A stretch of DNA of 64,000 bases from Prevotellaceae bacterium (GTDB lineage Bacteria > Bacteroidota > Bacteroidia > Bacteroidales > Bacteroidaceae), in NCBI GenBank assembly GCA_022508665.1, contig JAFLUT010000003.1, forward strand, positions 37,510 through 101,509, read 5' to 3'. The position numbers and the translations under genes are program-made. Shown piece by piece: positions 42,897 through 53,173 of this stretch. The notes beneath the pieces were generated by a model, which searched no databases, was not told the DNA's origin, and worked only from the letters and a program-made list of their open reading frames with translations. How positions within the stretch are numbered: position 1 is the first letter of the stretch; each line of letters begins with the position of its first letter.

Positions 42897-45464
42897 ATGA
42901 GAATTCAGGCAAGTAACGCGAACACGCCAAACTGGCGTGAAATTAGCGCAAGGTCATCTGTTCCAGCGGCTTTCGAGCCTCTGAACGAGATTGCACACAA
43001 CCTTTGGTGGTCGTGGAATAACGAGGTAGGTCACATATTCAATGACATGGATCCTCAACTGTGGCACGATGTTCAGCAGAACCCAGTGCTGTTCCTCGGT
43101 CGTATGAATTACGATAAACTTGAAACTCTTGCAAAAGACAAGGCAATCGTTGACCGTGTAAACAAGGTATATAAGGAGTTCCGTGCTTACATGGACGTTG
43201 AGCCAGACAAGAAGCGTCCTTCTGTGGCTTATCTTTGTATGGAGTATGGTCTCAGCCACGTGCTTAAGATATATTCAGGTGGTCTCGGAATTTTGGCAGG
43301 TGACTACGTGAAGGAGGCATCAGACTCTAACGTGGATTTCTGCGCCGTAGGTTTCTTGTACCGCTATGGCTATTTCACTCAGACACTCTCTATGGAGGGT
43401 CAGCAGGTTGCTAACTATGAGGCTCAGGTGTTCCCAACTCTGCCTATCGAGCGTGAGTTGGACGCTGACGGCAATCAGGTGGTAATTGACGTGCCTTACA
43501 ACAACTATACAGTTCATGCTCTCGTTTGGCGTGTTAACGTTGGCCGTGTTAAACTTTATCTGCTTGACACAGACAATGATATGAACTCTGAATATGACCG
43601 TTCAATCACTCACGCACTCTATGGTGGTGACTGGGAGAACCGTCTGAAGCAGGAGATATTGCTCGGTATCGGTGGTGTGTTGCTGCTGAGAAAACTTGGG
43701 CTTCACAAGGACATCGTTCATTGTAACGAGGGTCACGCAGCGCTTGCAAACGTGCAGCGCCTTGTAGAGTTCGTTGAGCAAGGCATGACTTTCAACGAGG
43801 CGTTGGAGGTTGTACGCACATCTTCTCTTTATACTGTTCACACTCCTGTGCCAGCAGGTCACGACTATTTTGATGAAGGTCTCTTCGGCAAGTACATGGG
43901 TCAGTATCCTGCAAAACTTGGTATCTCTTGGGATGAGTTCGTCGGTATGGGTCGTGTAAATCCAGACGACAAGGGCGAGCGTTTCTGCATGTCGACATTC
44001 GCTTGCAACACTTGTTCTTGGGTGAATGGTGTAAGTTGGTTGCACGGCAAGGTGTCTCGCGATATGTTCAATGGCATCTGGAAGGGCTATTTCCCAGAGG
44101 AGTTGAAGAATGTGGGCTACGTTACAAATGGTGTTCACATGCCTACTTGGACTGCTTCTGAGTGGAAGACTCTCTATGCTAAGCACTTCGACAAGACGCA
44201 TCTTGCTGACCAGTCTAATCAGAAGATTTGGGAATCAATCTACAATGTGCCAGATGAGGAGGTTTGGAACACTCGTCTCGCCCTCAAAGCAAAACTCTTT
44301 GACTACATCAAGAAGGCGTTCAAAGAGGACTGGCTGAAGCATCAGGGCGACCCATCTCGCATCGTGTCTATCGTTGAGAAAATCAATCCTAATGCGTTGA
44401 CTATCGGTTTCGCTCGTCGTTTCGCAACATACAAGCGTGCGCACCTGCTTTTCAGCGACCTCGACCGTTTGGCAAAGATTGTTAACAACCCTAACTATCC
44501 AATACAGTTCCTTTTCGCAGGAAAGGCTCACCCAGCAGACGGTGCAGGTCAAGGTCTCATACAGAAGATTTATGAAATCAGCCGCCGTCCAGAGTTCCTT
44601 GGAAAGATTATTTTCCTTGAGAACTATGATATGAAGTTGGCTCGCCGCCTTGTGACTGGTGTGGATATTTGGATGAACACTCCAACTCGTCCGCTCGAGG
44701 CATCGGGTACATCAGGCGAAAAGGCTCTGATGAATGGTGTTGTGAACCTCTCTGTGCTTGACGGTTGGTGGCTTGAAGGCTATCGTGAAGGTGCTGGTTG
44801 GGCACTCACAGAGAAGCGTACATTCCAGAACCAAGAGCAGCAAGACCAGTTGGATGCGGCTACAATCTACTCTCTCTTGGAGAACGAGATTTTGCCTCTC
44901 TACTATGCTCGCAACTCAAAGGGCTATTCAGAAGGCTGGATAAAGACTGTGAAGAACTCTATCGCACAGATTGCGCCTCACTACACAATGAAGCGCCAAC
45001 TCGACGACTACTATACTAATTTCTATGGTCCTCTTGCTGAGCGTCGTGCTGTCCTCTTTGCTGACAACTATAAGAAGGCTAAGGACATCGCAGCATGGAA
45101 GGAGCTTGTGGCTTCTCGTTGGGACGACATAAAGGTTGTATCATTCGAGAAGGACGAGGATATGCTCAAGGGCGATGTACTCTCTGGTAAGAAGTACAAA
45201 CTGAAGTATGTAATTGACGAGCAAGGCCTTGACGATGCTGTTGGTTTGGAACTCGTTACAATCTTTAAGGACGATGATGGCCGTGAGCATATCAGCCAGA
45301 TTGACCCGCTTGAGGTTACAAAGCGTGAAGGCAATCTCTATACCTTCGAGGGTACTCATATTATCCCAACTGCAGGTAGTTTCAAGGTTGCTTACCGCAT
45401 GTATCCAAAGAATGTAGACCTGCCACATCGTCAGGACTTCTGCTATGTGAAGTGGTTTAACTAA
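42897..45464 (+). CDS. glgP: Alpha-glucan (glycogen) phosphorylase, GT35
   Basis: Releases glucose 1-phosphate from glycogen with PLP as cofactor. The 855 residues are of the Thermus/Thermotoga-like branch. An N-terminal DUF3417 region (1-115) contains [16 protein letters not shown] and is followed by the phosphorylase core. Motifs include [36 protein letters not shown] and [11 protein letters not shown]. The PLP lysine lies in [20 protein letters not shown], close to the conserved DGWWLEGY. It is co-directional with the glycogen synthase and followed by a clear terminator. Confidence 0.94.
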   Translation: MRIQASNANTPNWREISARSSVPAAFEPLNEIAHNLWWSWNNEVGHIFNDMDPQLWHDVQQNPVLFLGRMNYDKLETLAKDKAIVDRVNKVYKEFRAYMDVEPDKKRPSVAYLCMEYGLSHVLKIYSGGLGILAGDYVKEASDSNVDFCAVGFLYRYGYFTQTLSMEGQQVANYEAQVFPTLPIERELDADGNQVVIDVPYNNYTVHALVWRVNVGRVKLYLLDTDNDMNSEYDRSITHALYGGDWENRLKQEILLGIGGVLLLRKLGLHKDIVHCNEGHAALANVQRLVEFVEQGMTFNEALEVVRTSSLYTVHTPVPAGHDYFDEGLFGKYMGQYPAKLGISWDEFVGMGRVNPDDKGERFCMSTFACNTCSWVNGVSWLHGKVSRDMFNGIWKGYFPEELKNVGYVTNGVHMPTWTASEWKTLYAKHFDKTHLADQSNQKIWESIYNVPDEEVWNTRLALKAKLFDYIKKAFKEDWLKHQGDPSRIVSIVEKINPNALTIGFARRFATYKRAHLLFSDLDRLAKIVNNPNYPIQFLFAGKAHPADGAGQGLIQKIYEISRRPEFLGKIIFLENYDMKLARRLVTGVDIWMNTPTRPLEASGTSGEKALMNGVVNLSVLDGWWLEGYREGAGWALTEKRTFQNQEQQDQLDAATIYSLLENEILPLYYARNSKGYSEGWIKTVKNSIAQIAPHYTMKRQLDDYYTNFYGPLAERRAVLFADNYKKAKDIAAWKELVASRWDDIKVVSFEKDEDMLKGDVLSGKKYKLKYVIDEQGLDDAVGLELVTIFKDDDGREHISQIDPLEVTKREGNLYTFEGTHIIPTAGSFKVAYRMYPKNVDLPHRQDFCYVKWFN

Positions 45465-45497
45465 TCAATAGATTAACAGTAACATACATACCAAAGG

Positions 45498-45530
45498 TTG
45501 CACCATCTCTATAAGGGATGGTGCAATTTC
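45498..45530 (+). terminator. Terminator after glgP
   Basis: TTGCACCATC (45498-45507) and GATGGTGCAA (45517-45526) form a perfect 10-bp stem with a 9-nt loop, followed by TTT. It lies only 15 bp before the next gene. Confidence 0.75.
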
Positions 45531-45540
45531 CATTCTTGTA

Positions 45541-46845
45541 TTGAATATGAAACAGAGATATTTCATTGTTGTATTTGCCATGTTTATGGCTATGTCACTT
45601 TGTGTATTGCCAAGTGCGCGTTGTTGTGCTGCCGAAACAGCTGCGAGTCTGCCAGCAGATAATTTTAAGAAATCCGCTGTGGTAAAGGCTTTCAGAGGAT
45701 ATATGAAGGATAAGAACTATGCGAAGGCAAAAGCCGAAATTGATAATGCTGTGGCAAAGTATGAGGTGGCGAGCAAAGACGCTGAGTTGTATAAATACAA
45801 GTTGGCTGCTCTTGATGGATTGATAGGTACGGAGAACAATAAGATATATCTTCAGTCGAAACCTGATACAACGAGTTTTTTTAACTATATTTATGAGTTG
45901 TATCTCACTGGTTTGAAATGCGACAGTTTGGAACAGCAGTATGTGGCGGAACGCCATGCGGAACATAAGAAGGCTGAACCGAAATTGCGTAGAGGGGTGG
46001 GGCAGACGATGTTGCCGTATCGGAGGAACATGCTCAATGCTGGAAAGTTTTATTACAAGAAACGAGACTATGCCAATGCTTTCAAGTTTTTGGACATGTA
46101 TGCCCAAACGAAGTCGGCGGACGTTTTTGTTGATGCCAAAGGAAACTCTATCGTTGACGACCCTGACGATGTGGTGTCTGTTTCTGTATTAGCTGTGTTG
46201 AGTGCATACGGTTCTGATAATTACAGTGGTGTGATGTCTTATTTGCTGGAGAGTTTGAAAGATGAGGAATTAGTTCCGCAGATGTTGGAAATCGGCAGTA
46301 AATCATGTGCCGAATTGGGAGATACAACAAAAATGGTTGACTTGCTTGTAAGAGGGTTTGAGGAATATCCCGAAACGGAGTATTTCTTTATGACATTGAC
46401 TAAGTATTATAATGATAACGCTATGTACGACAAGGCATTGGGAATGGCTGTCCGAATGTGCGAACTCAATCCCAAGAACCGTGATTACTGGTTTTTATCG
46501 GGGAAAGAATATCTGTTAATAGGAAACTATGATAAGGCATGTGCTTCCTTTGAGAAATGTGTTGAAATAAAGGCTGATGACGCAGAGGCTTTTTCTGCTA
46601 TTGGTAATATCTATTTGCATGAGGCGCATGAGGCGTATGCTAAATTTAATGTGTCTTTGTCTGACCCTTCCTACGCAAAGGGAAAGGCATCTATCAATGG
46701 CTACTATACAAAGGCGTGTGCCGCATTTGAACAGGCTAAAACTTTCGATGAAGCGAACAAGGATTTGTGGCTGTCGGGATTGCGTGAGGCTTATTTCAAG
46801 TTAAATAAAGGACGCCAACTGAAAGCGTTGGAAAAATATAAATAG
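45541..46845 (+). CDS. Exported TPR-repeat protein
   Basis: A 434-residue protein with N-terminal signal peptide (YFIVVFAMFMAMSLCVLPSA), then alpha-helical repeats. TPR-like pairs are visible near AGKFYYKKRDYANAFKFLDMYA (split: the match spans about 160-185) and most clearly at 290-350 (MYDKALGMAVRMCELNPKN, then FLSGKEYLLIGNYDKACASF and EKCVEIKADDAEAFSAIG). Probably a periplasmic scaffold; partner and function are unknown. ATG at 45547 is an alternative start. The gene stands alone between two transcription units. Confidence 0.75.
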   Translation: MNMKQRYFIVVFAMFMAMSLCVLPSARCCAAETAASLPADNFKKSAVVKAFRGYMKDKNYAKAKAEIDNAVAKYEVASKDAELYKYKLAALDGLIGTENNKIYLQSKPDTTSFFNYIYELYLTGLKCDSLEQQYVAERHAEHKKAEPKLRRGVGQTMLPYRRNMLNAGKFYYKKRDYANAFKFLDMYAQTKSADVFVDAKGNSIVDDPDDVVSVSVLAVLSAYGSDNYSGVMSYLLESLKDEELVPQMLEIGSKSCAELGDTTKMVDLLVRGFEEYPETEYFFMTLTKYYNDNAMYDKALGMAVRMCELNPKNRDYWFLSGKEYLLIGNYDKACASFEKCVEIKADDAEAFSAIGNIYLHEAHEAYAKFNVSLSDPSYAKGKASINGYYTKACAAFEQAKTFDEANKDLWLSGLREAYFKLNKGRQLKALEKYK

Positions 46846-46944
46846 GCATATAGGGAAGGTAGGAGAAAACAGAGTTATAAAGAACAAAACGCTGTGTAAA
46901 GTACTGTTTGGAAGATAAAAATATCTGATAAAAATGTGGAACTG

Positions 46945-46975
46945 TTGTAAGTATGTCATATTTTAGTTAACTTTG
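46945..46975 (+). promoter_or_regulatory. Promoter of ftsK
   Basis: TTG (46945-46947), 20 nt spacer, TAACTTTG (46968-46975): a good Bacteroidota promoter, 53 bp before the ftsK start. Confidence 0.7.
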
Positions 46976-47028
46976 TAAAGTTAATGCTTTTATTGGTTAT
47001 ACCTTCTGATTGATAAAATTCATTTTTA

Positions 47029-49530
47029 ATGGCTAAAGCGAAGAACAAAAATAGTAAGGGGAAAAAATATGCTGTGGCACAAAAGGAGAAATTGACAGCA
47101 GGCGATTTTTTCAGTGGGTTTGGCAAATGGGAGATAATTTCTTTCTGTTTGGGGCTTCTGATTGTTGTTGCTTCTATTCTGATGCTTGTTTCATTTGTGT
47201 CATACCTTTTTACAGGAGAGGCTGATTACAGTCTGTTGGAACAGAGCGTTGACCCTATGAATAACGAACTGCAATATAAGAATGTGTGTGGTTCTTGGGG
47301 GGCTATGGTCGCTTTTTTCTGGCTTAATGACCTCTTTGGATTGGCTTCGTTCATCATTCTTCCGTACTTTATTATCGTGGGGTTGAGGATGATGCGCATA
47401 TTTAAGTTTACGCTTGTCCGAAAGTTTATTCTTTTTGTTGTTCTGATGCTTTGGGGCAGCGTTTTCTTGGCTGCATTTGGCTATCTGTTCCCATATTTTG
47501 AAGGTTCTTTTATCAAATTAGGCGGAAATCATGGAGTAAATGTTGTGAGAATTCTTACCCAAGTGATTGGTACTCCCGGATTGTTTGCTGTGCTTGTCAT
47601 CACGGCTGTGCTTTACTTGATATATTTGAGTGCCAAGACAATAGAAGTTATTCGCAATGCGTTCCGTCTTAGATTTTTGAAGAAAGTAAATCCAGAGAGA
47701 ATAAAAAGGTTGGTAGAAAGGAAACAGGAGGAAGATGAAGAGGAAGAAGATGTGGCGGTAGCGGAAGATGATGTAAATACAGAAAGTGATAGGCAAGAGG
47801 ATGTAAGTACAGTTTTGGAATTTCCTAATGATGACACTTCTGACCAGCCTTTTGACGATGATGATAATATCACAGGAACAATTATTTATGGTTCAGACAA
47901 CGATGATAATGATGAACCGCATGATGGCGAGTCGAGTGACAAGCAGGATATGGAGATAGAGGTGAATGAAACAGAGGAGGGCAAGGGAGACAAAGGGATT
48001 GAACGTGGTGGCATTGACACGCCATACGACCCTAAACTTGACCTTGAACATTACAAATATCCTACAATTAGCCTTTTGAATAAGTCTGACGACCAAGGGC
48101 CTCAGATTGATATGATAGAGCAGAATGCTAACAAGGATAGGATTATTGAGGTATTGCGGACATTTGGTGTAGAGATAAAGAGTATCAAGGCAACAATAGG
48201 CCCAACAATTACGTTGTACGAGATTGTTCCTTCCGAAGGTACTCGCATCAGCAAAATCCGTAACCTCGAAGATGACATTGCTTTGTCGCTTGCGGCAGAA
48301 GGTATCCGTATCATTGCACCTATTCCGGGAAAGGGTACTATCGGTATTGAAGTGCCTAACAAGAAAAAGTGCATCGTCTCAATGGAAAGCATCATAAACA
48401 GCCGTACATATCAGACAAGCACGATGGAGTTGCCTTGTGCCATAGGTAAGACTATTAGCAATGACGTGTTTATGTTTGACCTTGCAAAAGCACCTCATTT
48501 GCTTGTAGCAGGTGCAACGGGTCAAGGTAAGTCTGTTGGATTGAACGCAATCGTTACGTCGCTTCTTTATAAGAAACATCCGTCGGAGTTGAAGATTGTA
48601 ATGGTTGACCCTAAGAAAGTGGAGTTCAGCATTTATAGTCCTATTGAGAACCATTTCCTTGCTCGTTTGGAGGAAGAAGAGGATTGTATCATAACCGACG
48701 TTCAGAAAGTTGTGAAGACGCTCAATTCTCTTTGTTCGTTAATGGACACCCGATATGACATGCTGAAAAAGGCTCATGTGCGTAACATCAAAGAATATAA
48801 TGAGAAGTTTAAGAACCGCCAACTCAACCCAGAGTATGGGCATGAATATATGCCATACATTGTTGTCATTGTTGATGAGTTCGGCGACCTCATTATGACA
48901 GCAGGTAAAGAGGTTGAGTTGCCTATATGTCGCATTGCTCAGTTGGCTCGTGCTGTGGGTATTCACATGATTATTGCCACTCAGCGACCACAGGCAAGCA
49001 TCATCAGTGGTGCGATAAAGACAAACTTCCCGACACGTATCGCCTTCAAAGTAAGTTCAATGATGGACTCTCGTGTTATTCTCGACCGTTCAGGTGCTAA
49101 TCAGTTGATTGGTAAGGGTGATATGCTTTATTTGCAAGGAAGCGAGCCTGTGCGTGTGCAGTGCGCATTTGTCGATACTCCTGAAGTTACGGATATATGC
49201 CAATTTATTGCGACTCAGCAGTCGTTCCTGCATCCTATGTATCTGCCAGAGGTTGCAGATGTAGACGGGGACGGCGGTGTTGGAATGGGTACTGTCGATA
49301 AAGGACACCTTGACCCGATGTTCTCAGAAGTGGCAAAGTTTGTGGTAAGCAATCAAAGCGGTTCGACATCAATGATACAGCGCAATTTCTCTATTGGCTA
49401 CAACCGAGCAGGCAAGATTATGGATCAATTGGAGAAAATGGGTGTTGTTGGGCCTCAGATTGGTGCAAAGCCGAGAGACGTGCTTATCAAAGACCCAATG
49501 ACATTGGAAGGATTGCTTAACACACTTTGA
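47029..49530 (+). CDS. ftsK: DNA translocase FtsK/SpoIIIE
   Basis: Pumps chromosomal DNA through the closing septum. The 833 residues contain four to five N-terminal membrane helices (about 35-205) and an acidic linker (about 230-320, EEDEEEEDVAVAEDDVN). The motor follows: Walker A GATGQGKSVG (about 495), VDPKKVEFSIY, Walker B VIVDEFGDLIM (about 620) and ATQRPQASIISGAIK. The winged gamma domain at the C-terminus (IQRNFSIGYNRAGKIMDQLEKMGVVG, split by its core) recognises KOPS-like sites. The lolA-like gene follows after 36 bp. Confidence 0.96.
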   Translation: MAKAKNKNSKGKKYAVAQKEKLTAGDFFSGFGKWEIISFCLGLLIVVASILMLVSFVSYLFTGEADYSLLEQSVDPMNNELQYKNVCGSWGAMVAFFWLNDLFGLASFIILPYFIIVGLRMMRIFKFTLVRKFILFVVLMLWGSVFLAAFGYLFPYFEGSFIKLGGNHGVNVVRILTQVIGTPGLFAVLVITAVLYLIYLSAKTIEVIRNAFRLRFLKKVNPERIKRLVERKQEEDEEEEDVAVAEDDVNTESDRQEDVSTVLEFPNDDTSDQPFDDDDNITGTIIYGSDNDDNDEPHDGESSDKQDMEIEVNETEEGKGDKGIERGGIDTPYDPKLDLEHYKYPTISLLNKSDDQGPQIDMIEQNANKDRIIEVLRTFGVEIKSIKATIGPTITLYEIVPSEGTRISKIRNLEDDIALSLAAEGIRIIAPIPGKGTIGIEVPNKKKCIVSMESIINSRTYQTSTMELPCAIGKTISNDVFMFDLAKAPHLLVAGATGQGKSVGLNAIVTSLLYKKHPSELKIVMVDPKKVEFSIYSPIENHFLARLEEEEDCIITDVQKVVKTLNSLCSLMDTRYDMLKKAHVRNIKEYNEKFKNRQLNPEYGHEYMPYIVVIVDEFGDLIMTAGKEVELPICRIAQLARAVGIHMIIATQRPQASIISGAIKTNFPTRIAFKVSSMMDSRVILDRSGANQLIGKGDMLYLQGSEPVRVQCAFVDTPEVTDICQFIATQQSFLHPMYLPEVADVDGDGGVGMGTVDKGHLDPMFSEVAKFVVSNQSGSTSMIQRNFSIGYNRAGKIMDQLEKMGVVGPQIGAKPRDVLIKDPMTLEGLLNTL

Positions 49531-49566
49531 TATACATATTATATATAATAAAAGACACTCAATACA

Positions 49567-50175
49567 ATGAAAAAATTATTATTACTTTTCACACTCCTCT
49601 TTTCTTTCTCTGTGGCAACAATGGCAGTGGATTATGCTAAGGAGGTTTTGGACAAAGCGGCATCAACTATTAAATCTGCTGGTGATGTCAAAATTGGTTT
49701 CACTCTTACTGCCGACGGCTCATCATCAGACGGTTATATCAAATTGAAAGGGCAGAAGTTTGTGATGAATGTAGGCGGTACAATCACGTGGTTTGACGGT
49801 AAAACTATGTGGAGTTATGTGAAGCAGAATGAAGAAGTGAATGTTACCACTCCTACTGCCACAGAGGTAGCAAAGATGAACCCATACGCATTCCTTTCGT
49901 TCTATAAGAAAGGATACACAGCAAAAAAGGGAAACCCTACAAGGAAAGAATATGAGGTAATCCTCACAGGCAATGATGCAAGCCACTATAAGAAGGTGGT
50001 GATACGCGTGAATAGGTTTTCAAATATTCCTTCATATATTAGCATAACGTCGCAAAAAGATAATGTGACTACCATAAACTGCAACTCTTTTCAGAAGAAC
50101 CAGAAGTACACAGATGATACTTTTAAGTTCAACAAGAAAAACTATCCCAATGTTGAGGTAGTTGACCTCCGATAA
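49567..50175 (+). CDS. LolA-like outer-membrane lipoprotein carrier
   Basis: A 202-residue periplasmic protein with signal peptide (MKKLLLLFTLLFSFSVATMA). The mature part is LolA-like: GDVKIGFTLTADGSSSDGYIKLKGQKFVMNV and then TITWFDGKTMWSYVKQNEEVNV, the typical alternation of curved beta strands with the conserved WFDGKTMW core. It would ferry lipoproteins to the outer membrane. A LolA-like gene next to ftsK is common in Bacteroidota. An ABC transporter permease follows after 12 bp, but the two need not act together. Confidence 0.85.
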   Translation: MKKLLLLFTLLFSFSVATMAVDYAKEVLDKAASTIKSAGDVKIGFTLTADGSSSDGYIKLKGQKFVMNVGGTITWFDGKTMWSYVKQNEEVNVTTPTATEVAKMNPYAFLSFYKKGYTAKKGNPTRKEYEVILTGNDASHYKKVVIRVNRFSNIPSYISITSQKDNVTTINCNSFQKNQKYTDDTFKFNKKNYPNVEVVDLR

Positions 50176-50187
50176 ACAAAGATAGTG

Positions 50188-51696
50188 ATGGATATTCCGT
50201 ACATACGATTGTTGTACAAAGAAATTTCTCGTAATCAACGGATACAGGCACGTCGCCATCCGATGTTCGAGAAGAATATGGTAATGAAGATTCTTACATA
50301 TATCTTCATTGCTTTCTGGTCGGCTTATCTTATCTTTCTCGGAGTGTTGGCACATGTGCTTTTCTCTGATACTGCATACGAATCTTTTGATTGGATTGAT
50401 GGGGGAATGGTGTGGTTTCTGCTCATTGACTTTCTTGCTCGTTTCGCAATGCAGGAAACTCCTGCGCAAAACGTGAAGCAATACAAGTTGCTGAACATAC
50501 CCACTGGTTTTTTGCTCAACACCTTTTTGCTACGCATGGGCTTGCATCCATACAATCTGTTCGGAGCATTCTTTTTTATTCCTTTCGGACTTTTGGCAAT
50601 TCCGCAATTCTACGGTTTAGGAGGATTGTGCGGTTTTCTTTTAGGGTGGTGGGTGATGTTTATAGTGAACAGTTATTGGTATCTGTTATGGCGAACACTC
50701 ATCAACCGTAACATCCTGTATATCATTGCTCCTTTGCTTATATATGCAGGGGTGATATACTTCGGTATTTTCTATGATGACAATGCACAATGGCTCTTTC
50801 TTGCAACCATTCATCTTATGCGTGGATTTTGTTTGTGGAATCCACTTAGTTGGCTGATTGCTATAGGTATGGCTATCCCTTTATACATCATCAATTATCA
50901 TTTGCAGAAATCTGCAATATATGTTGAGATTGCCAAGACGGATATGGTTAAGCAAGTGAAAACCAACAATATGCTATTCCTCGACAAGTTCGGTGTAATT
51001 GGAGAGTATTTGAAGTTGGAAATAAAATCCGTCATGCGCAATCTTGTTGTTCGCAAGCAGTTCATTTATGGCACTCTTTGCATGCTGATGTTATGTGTAT
51101 TGTTCTCGTTTACAGATGTTTATGATGATATGCCATTCATGCGTATTTTCATCTGCATCTACTGCTTCACTTGCATTGGGTGCATGACACTTTCCTCCGT
51201 CATGTGTGCAGAAGGCAATTATATTGACGGGCTTATGGTGAGGAAAGAAACCGTTTTGCTGTTGCTCAAAGCAAAGTATTACTTTCAATGCCTCATCCTC
51301 ATTGTGCCTTTGCTTTTCTCCATTATGCCAGTGGTGGAAGGCAAAATAAATCTGCTTGCTTCGCTTGGATGCTTGCTGTTCACTTCGGGTGTGGTACTCC
51401 CTTTCATGTTTCAGCTGGCGGTATATAATGATAGCACCATACACTTAAACGAAAAACTCACCAAAGCAGGGAGAGACACTAAAATTCAGATGATTATGTC
51501 GGGTGCGGCACTCTTCTTTCCCATGCTTATAATGTATATTCTTGTCTCTTTGTTTGGCAATGATACAGCCGCAGTTGTGATGCTATCCGTCGGCATTGTT
51601 GGCACGGTGCTTCATCCTTTGTGGCTTCGCAACATATATAATAGATTTATGCAACGCCGTTATGCCAATATGGACGGCTTCAGAAATTCAAGATAG
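50188..51696 (+). CDS. DUF5687 ABC transporter permease-like membrane protein
   Basis: About 502 residues from the ATG at 50188 (a GTG at 50185 also fits). The protein starts with a cytoplasmic basic segment (LYKEISRNQRIQARRHPMFEKN) and has about ten to twelve membrane helices, the form of the Bacteroidota family DUF5687. No substrate-binding motif is seen. The ATPase gene follows after 22 bp, so together they form a two-gene exporter; the substrate is unknown. Confidence 0.8.
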   Translation: MDIPYIRLLYKEISRNQRIQARRHPMFEKNMVMKILTYIFIAFWSAYLIFLGVLAHVLFSDTAYESFDWIDGGMVWFLLIDFLARFAMQETPAQNVKQYKLLNIPTGFLLNTFLLRMGLHPYNLFGAFFFIPFGLLAIPQFYGLGGLCGFLLGWWVMFIVNSYWYLLWRTLINRNILYIIAPLLIYAGVIYFGIFYDDNAQWLFLATIHLMRGFCLWNPLSWLIAIGMAIPLYIINYHLQKSAIYVEIAKTDMVKQVKTNNMLFLDKFGVIGEYLKLEIKSVMRNLVVRKQFIYGTLCMLMLCVLFSFTDVYDDMPFMRIFICIYCFTCIGCMTLSSVMCAEGNYIDGLMVRKETVLLLLKAKYYFQCLILIVPLLFSIMPVVEGKINLLASLGCLLFTSGVVLPFMFQLAVYNDSTIHLNEKLTKAGRDTKIQMIMSGAALFFPMLIMYILVSLFGNDTAAVVMLSVGIVGTVLHPLWLRNIYNRFMQRRYANMDGFRNSR

Positions 51697-51718
51697 AGGC
51701 AGCACCTCCCATATACTT

Positions 51719-52456
51719 ATGAATATAACAATCGAAAATCTAACTAAATCATTCGGAGAAAAACAGGTACTCAACATCGACCACTATTCCATACACAGTG
51801 GTGAAATCATCGGGCTTGTGGGAAACAATGGGGCAGGGAAGACAACCCTTTTCCGCATCATCCTCGACCTCCTTCATGCTGACACAGGATGTGTGACTAT
51901 TGACGGCATAATTGATGATAAACCAGTCGCTTGCGATACCGCTGAAAGCGAAGAATGGAAAGCCTACACAGGTGCTTTTGTCGATGCTGGATTCCTCATT
52001 GATTATCTCACTCCCGAAGAATACTTCCGTTTCATTGCCAAAATATCAGGCATATCTGATGAAATGCTTCGCGACCGCCTTTTGCTTTTCGACAGTTTCA
52101 TGAATGGAGAGGTTCTTGGGCAAAAAACACTCATACGCAACCTTTCCATGGGAAACAAGCAGAAGGTAGGCATCATTGGGGCAATGCTCCACCACCCGCG
52201 ACTGCTCATACTCGATGAACCGTTCAATTTCCTCGACCCCTCATCGCAACTTGCCATGAAGTATCTGCTCGAAACATACAGCAAGGAGCATCACGCCACA
52301 ATCATGGTGTCCTCTCACAATCTTGCTCACACTCTCGACATCTGCACTCGAATAACTCTGCTTGAACATGGCAGCATCATTAAGGATTACGACCGCGACT
52401 ATGCTTTGTTGACTTCTGAAATAGAGGCTTATTTCAAAGGCAATATCAGTATTTAA
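51719..52456 (+). CDS. ABC transporter ATP-binding protein
   Basis: A 245-residue ATPase from the ATG at 51719 (MNITIENLTKSFGEKQVLNI); the longer frame upstream overlaps the permease and has no conserved content. Walker A is GNNGAGKTTLF, the Q-loop region is AYTGAFVDAGF, the signature is NLSMGNKQKVGI, a slightly changed LSGGQ, Walker B is LLILDEPFNFLDP and the H-loop is SSHNLAH. It powers the DUF5687 permease encoded just upstream. The end is followed by the 23-bp tandem array. Confidence 0.9.
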   Translation: MNITIENLTKSFGEKQVLNIDHYSIHSGEIIGLVGNNGAGKTTLFRIILDLLHADTGCVTIDGIIDDKPVACDTAESEEWKAYTGAFVDAGFLIDYLTPEEYFRFIAKISGISDEMLRDRLLLFDSFMNGEVLGQKTLIRNLSMGNKQKVGIIGAMLHHPRLLILDEPFNFLDPSSQLAMKYLLETYSKEHHATIMVSSHNLAHTLDICTRITLLEHGSIIKDYDRDYALLTSEIEAYFKGNISI

Positions 52457-52562
52457 CGGCATCGTTTGCATTTTTTCCAGATTTAGTGGTGTTCGTACCA
52501 AATAAAAGCATTAAATTTGTACGTTCTTGTGGTGTAAAAGTACACACGGCTTATCGGAAGAC

Positions 52563-52640
52563 CGATGAACGGCTTAGCGAAACTTCGATGAGCGGTGTAT
52601 CGAAACATCGATAAACGGTGTATCGAAACGGTGATGAATT
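52563..52640. repeat. 23-bp tandem array (CGATGAACGGTGT type)
   Basis: Three full units (52563-52585, 52586-52608, 52609-52631), each starting CGAT(G/A)(A/G)(A/G)CGG and containing TGTATCGAAAC or a variant, then a decaying fourth. A partial unit (CGGCTTATCGGAAGAC) precedes them. The core is shared with the inverted repeat at 38.6 kb and the array at 12.5 kb. It occupies the 296-bp gap between the ABC ATPase and mce; the rest of that gap is AT-rich with no clear promoter. Confidence 0.85.
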
Positions 52641-52752
52641 ATGTGTGGTGAGAAGCAATGATGGCAAACCAAAAGACTGCTTGAAAATCGCCAAATGACA
52701 AGATGAAATTTGACTTAATTGTAATACAAAGAAATAAAAAATACTAAATTCA

Positions 52753-53166
52753 ATGAAGATTTCAAGAATTGACCACCTCGGAATCGGGGTTGAAAGCATC
52801 GACGCGGTGCTGCCTTATTTTGAGAATGTGCTTGGCCTCAAGTGCTACGCCATTGAAGAAGTTGCCGACCAGAAGGTAAAGACAGCCTTCCTCAAAGTTG
52901 GTGAAGTGAAACTCGAACTCCTTGAGCCAACGTCTCCCGAATCAGCCGTTGCAAAATGGCTGGAGAAGGGTGGCAAGGGTATTCACCACGTTGCTTTTGC
53001 AGTTGAAGACGGTGTTGCCGAGGCTCTTGTAGAGGCAGAAGGCAAGGATATCCGCCTCATCGACAAGACTCCACGTCCGGGTGCTGAGCAGATGTCAATC
53101 GCATTCCTGCACCCAAAGTCAACAGCAGGCATCCTTACAGAACTTTGCGAACCACAGAACAAGTAA
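52753..53166 (+). CDS. mce: Methylmalonyl-CoA epimerase
   Basis: Interconverts (R)- and (S)-methylmalonyl-CoA, linking the B12-dependent mutase to the decarboxylase. The 137 residues form a vicinal oxygen chelate (glyoxalase-like) fold with metal ligands in [14 protein letters not shown] (His), [12 protein letters not shown] (Glu), [11 protein letters not shown] (His) and ILTELCEPQ (Glu). It heads the decarboxylase operon, 7 bp before mmdA. Confidence 0.96.
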   Translation: MKISRIDHLGIGVESIDAVLPYFENVLGLKCYAIEEVADQKVKTAFLKVGEVKLELLEPTSPESAVAKWLEKGGKGIHHVAFAVEDGVAEALVEAEGKDIRLIDKTPRPGAEQMSIAFLHPKSTAGILTELCEPQNK

Positions 53167-53173
53167 AATTATC

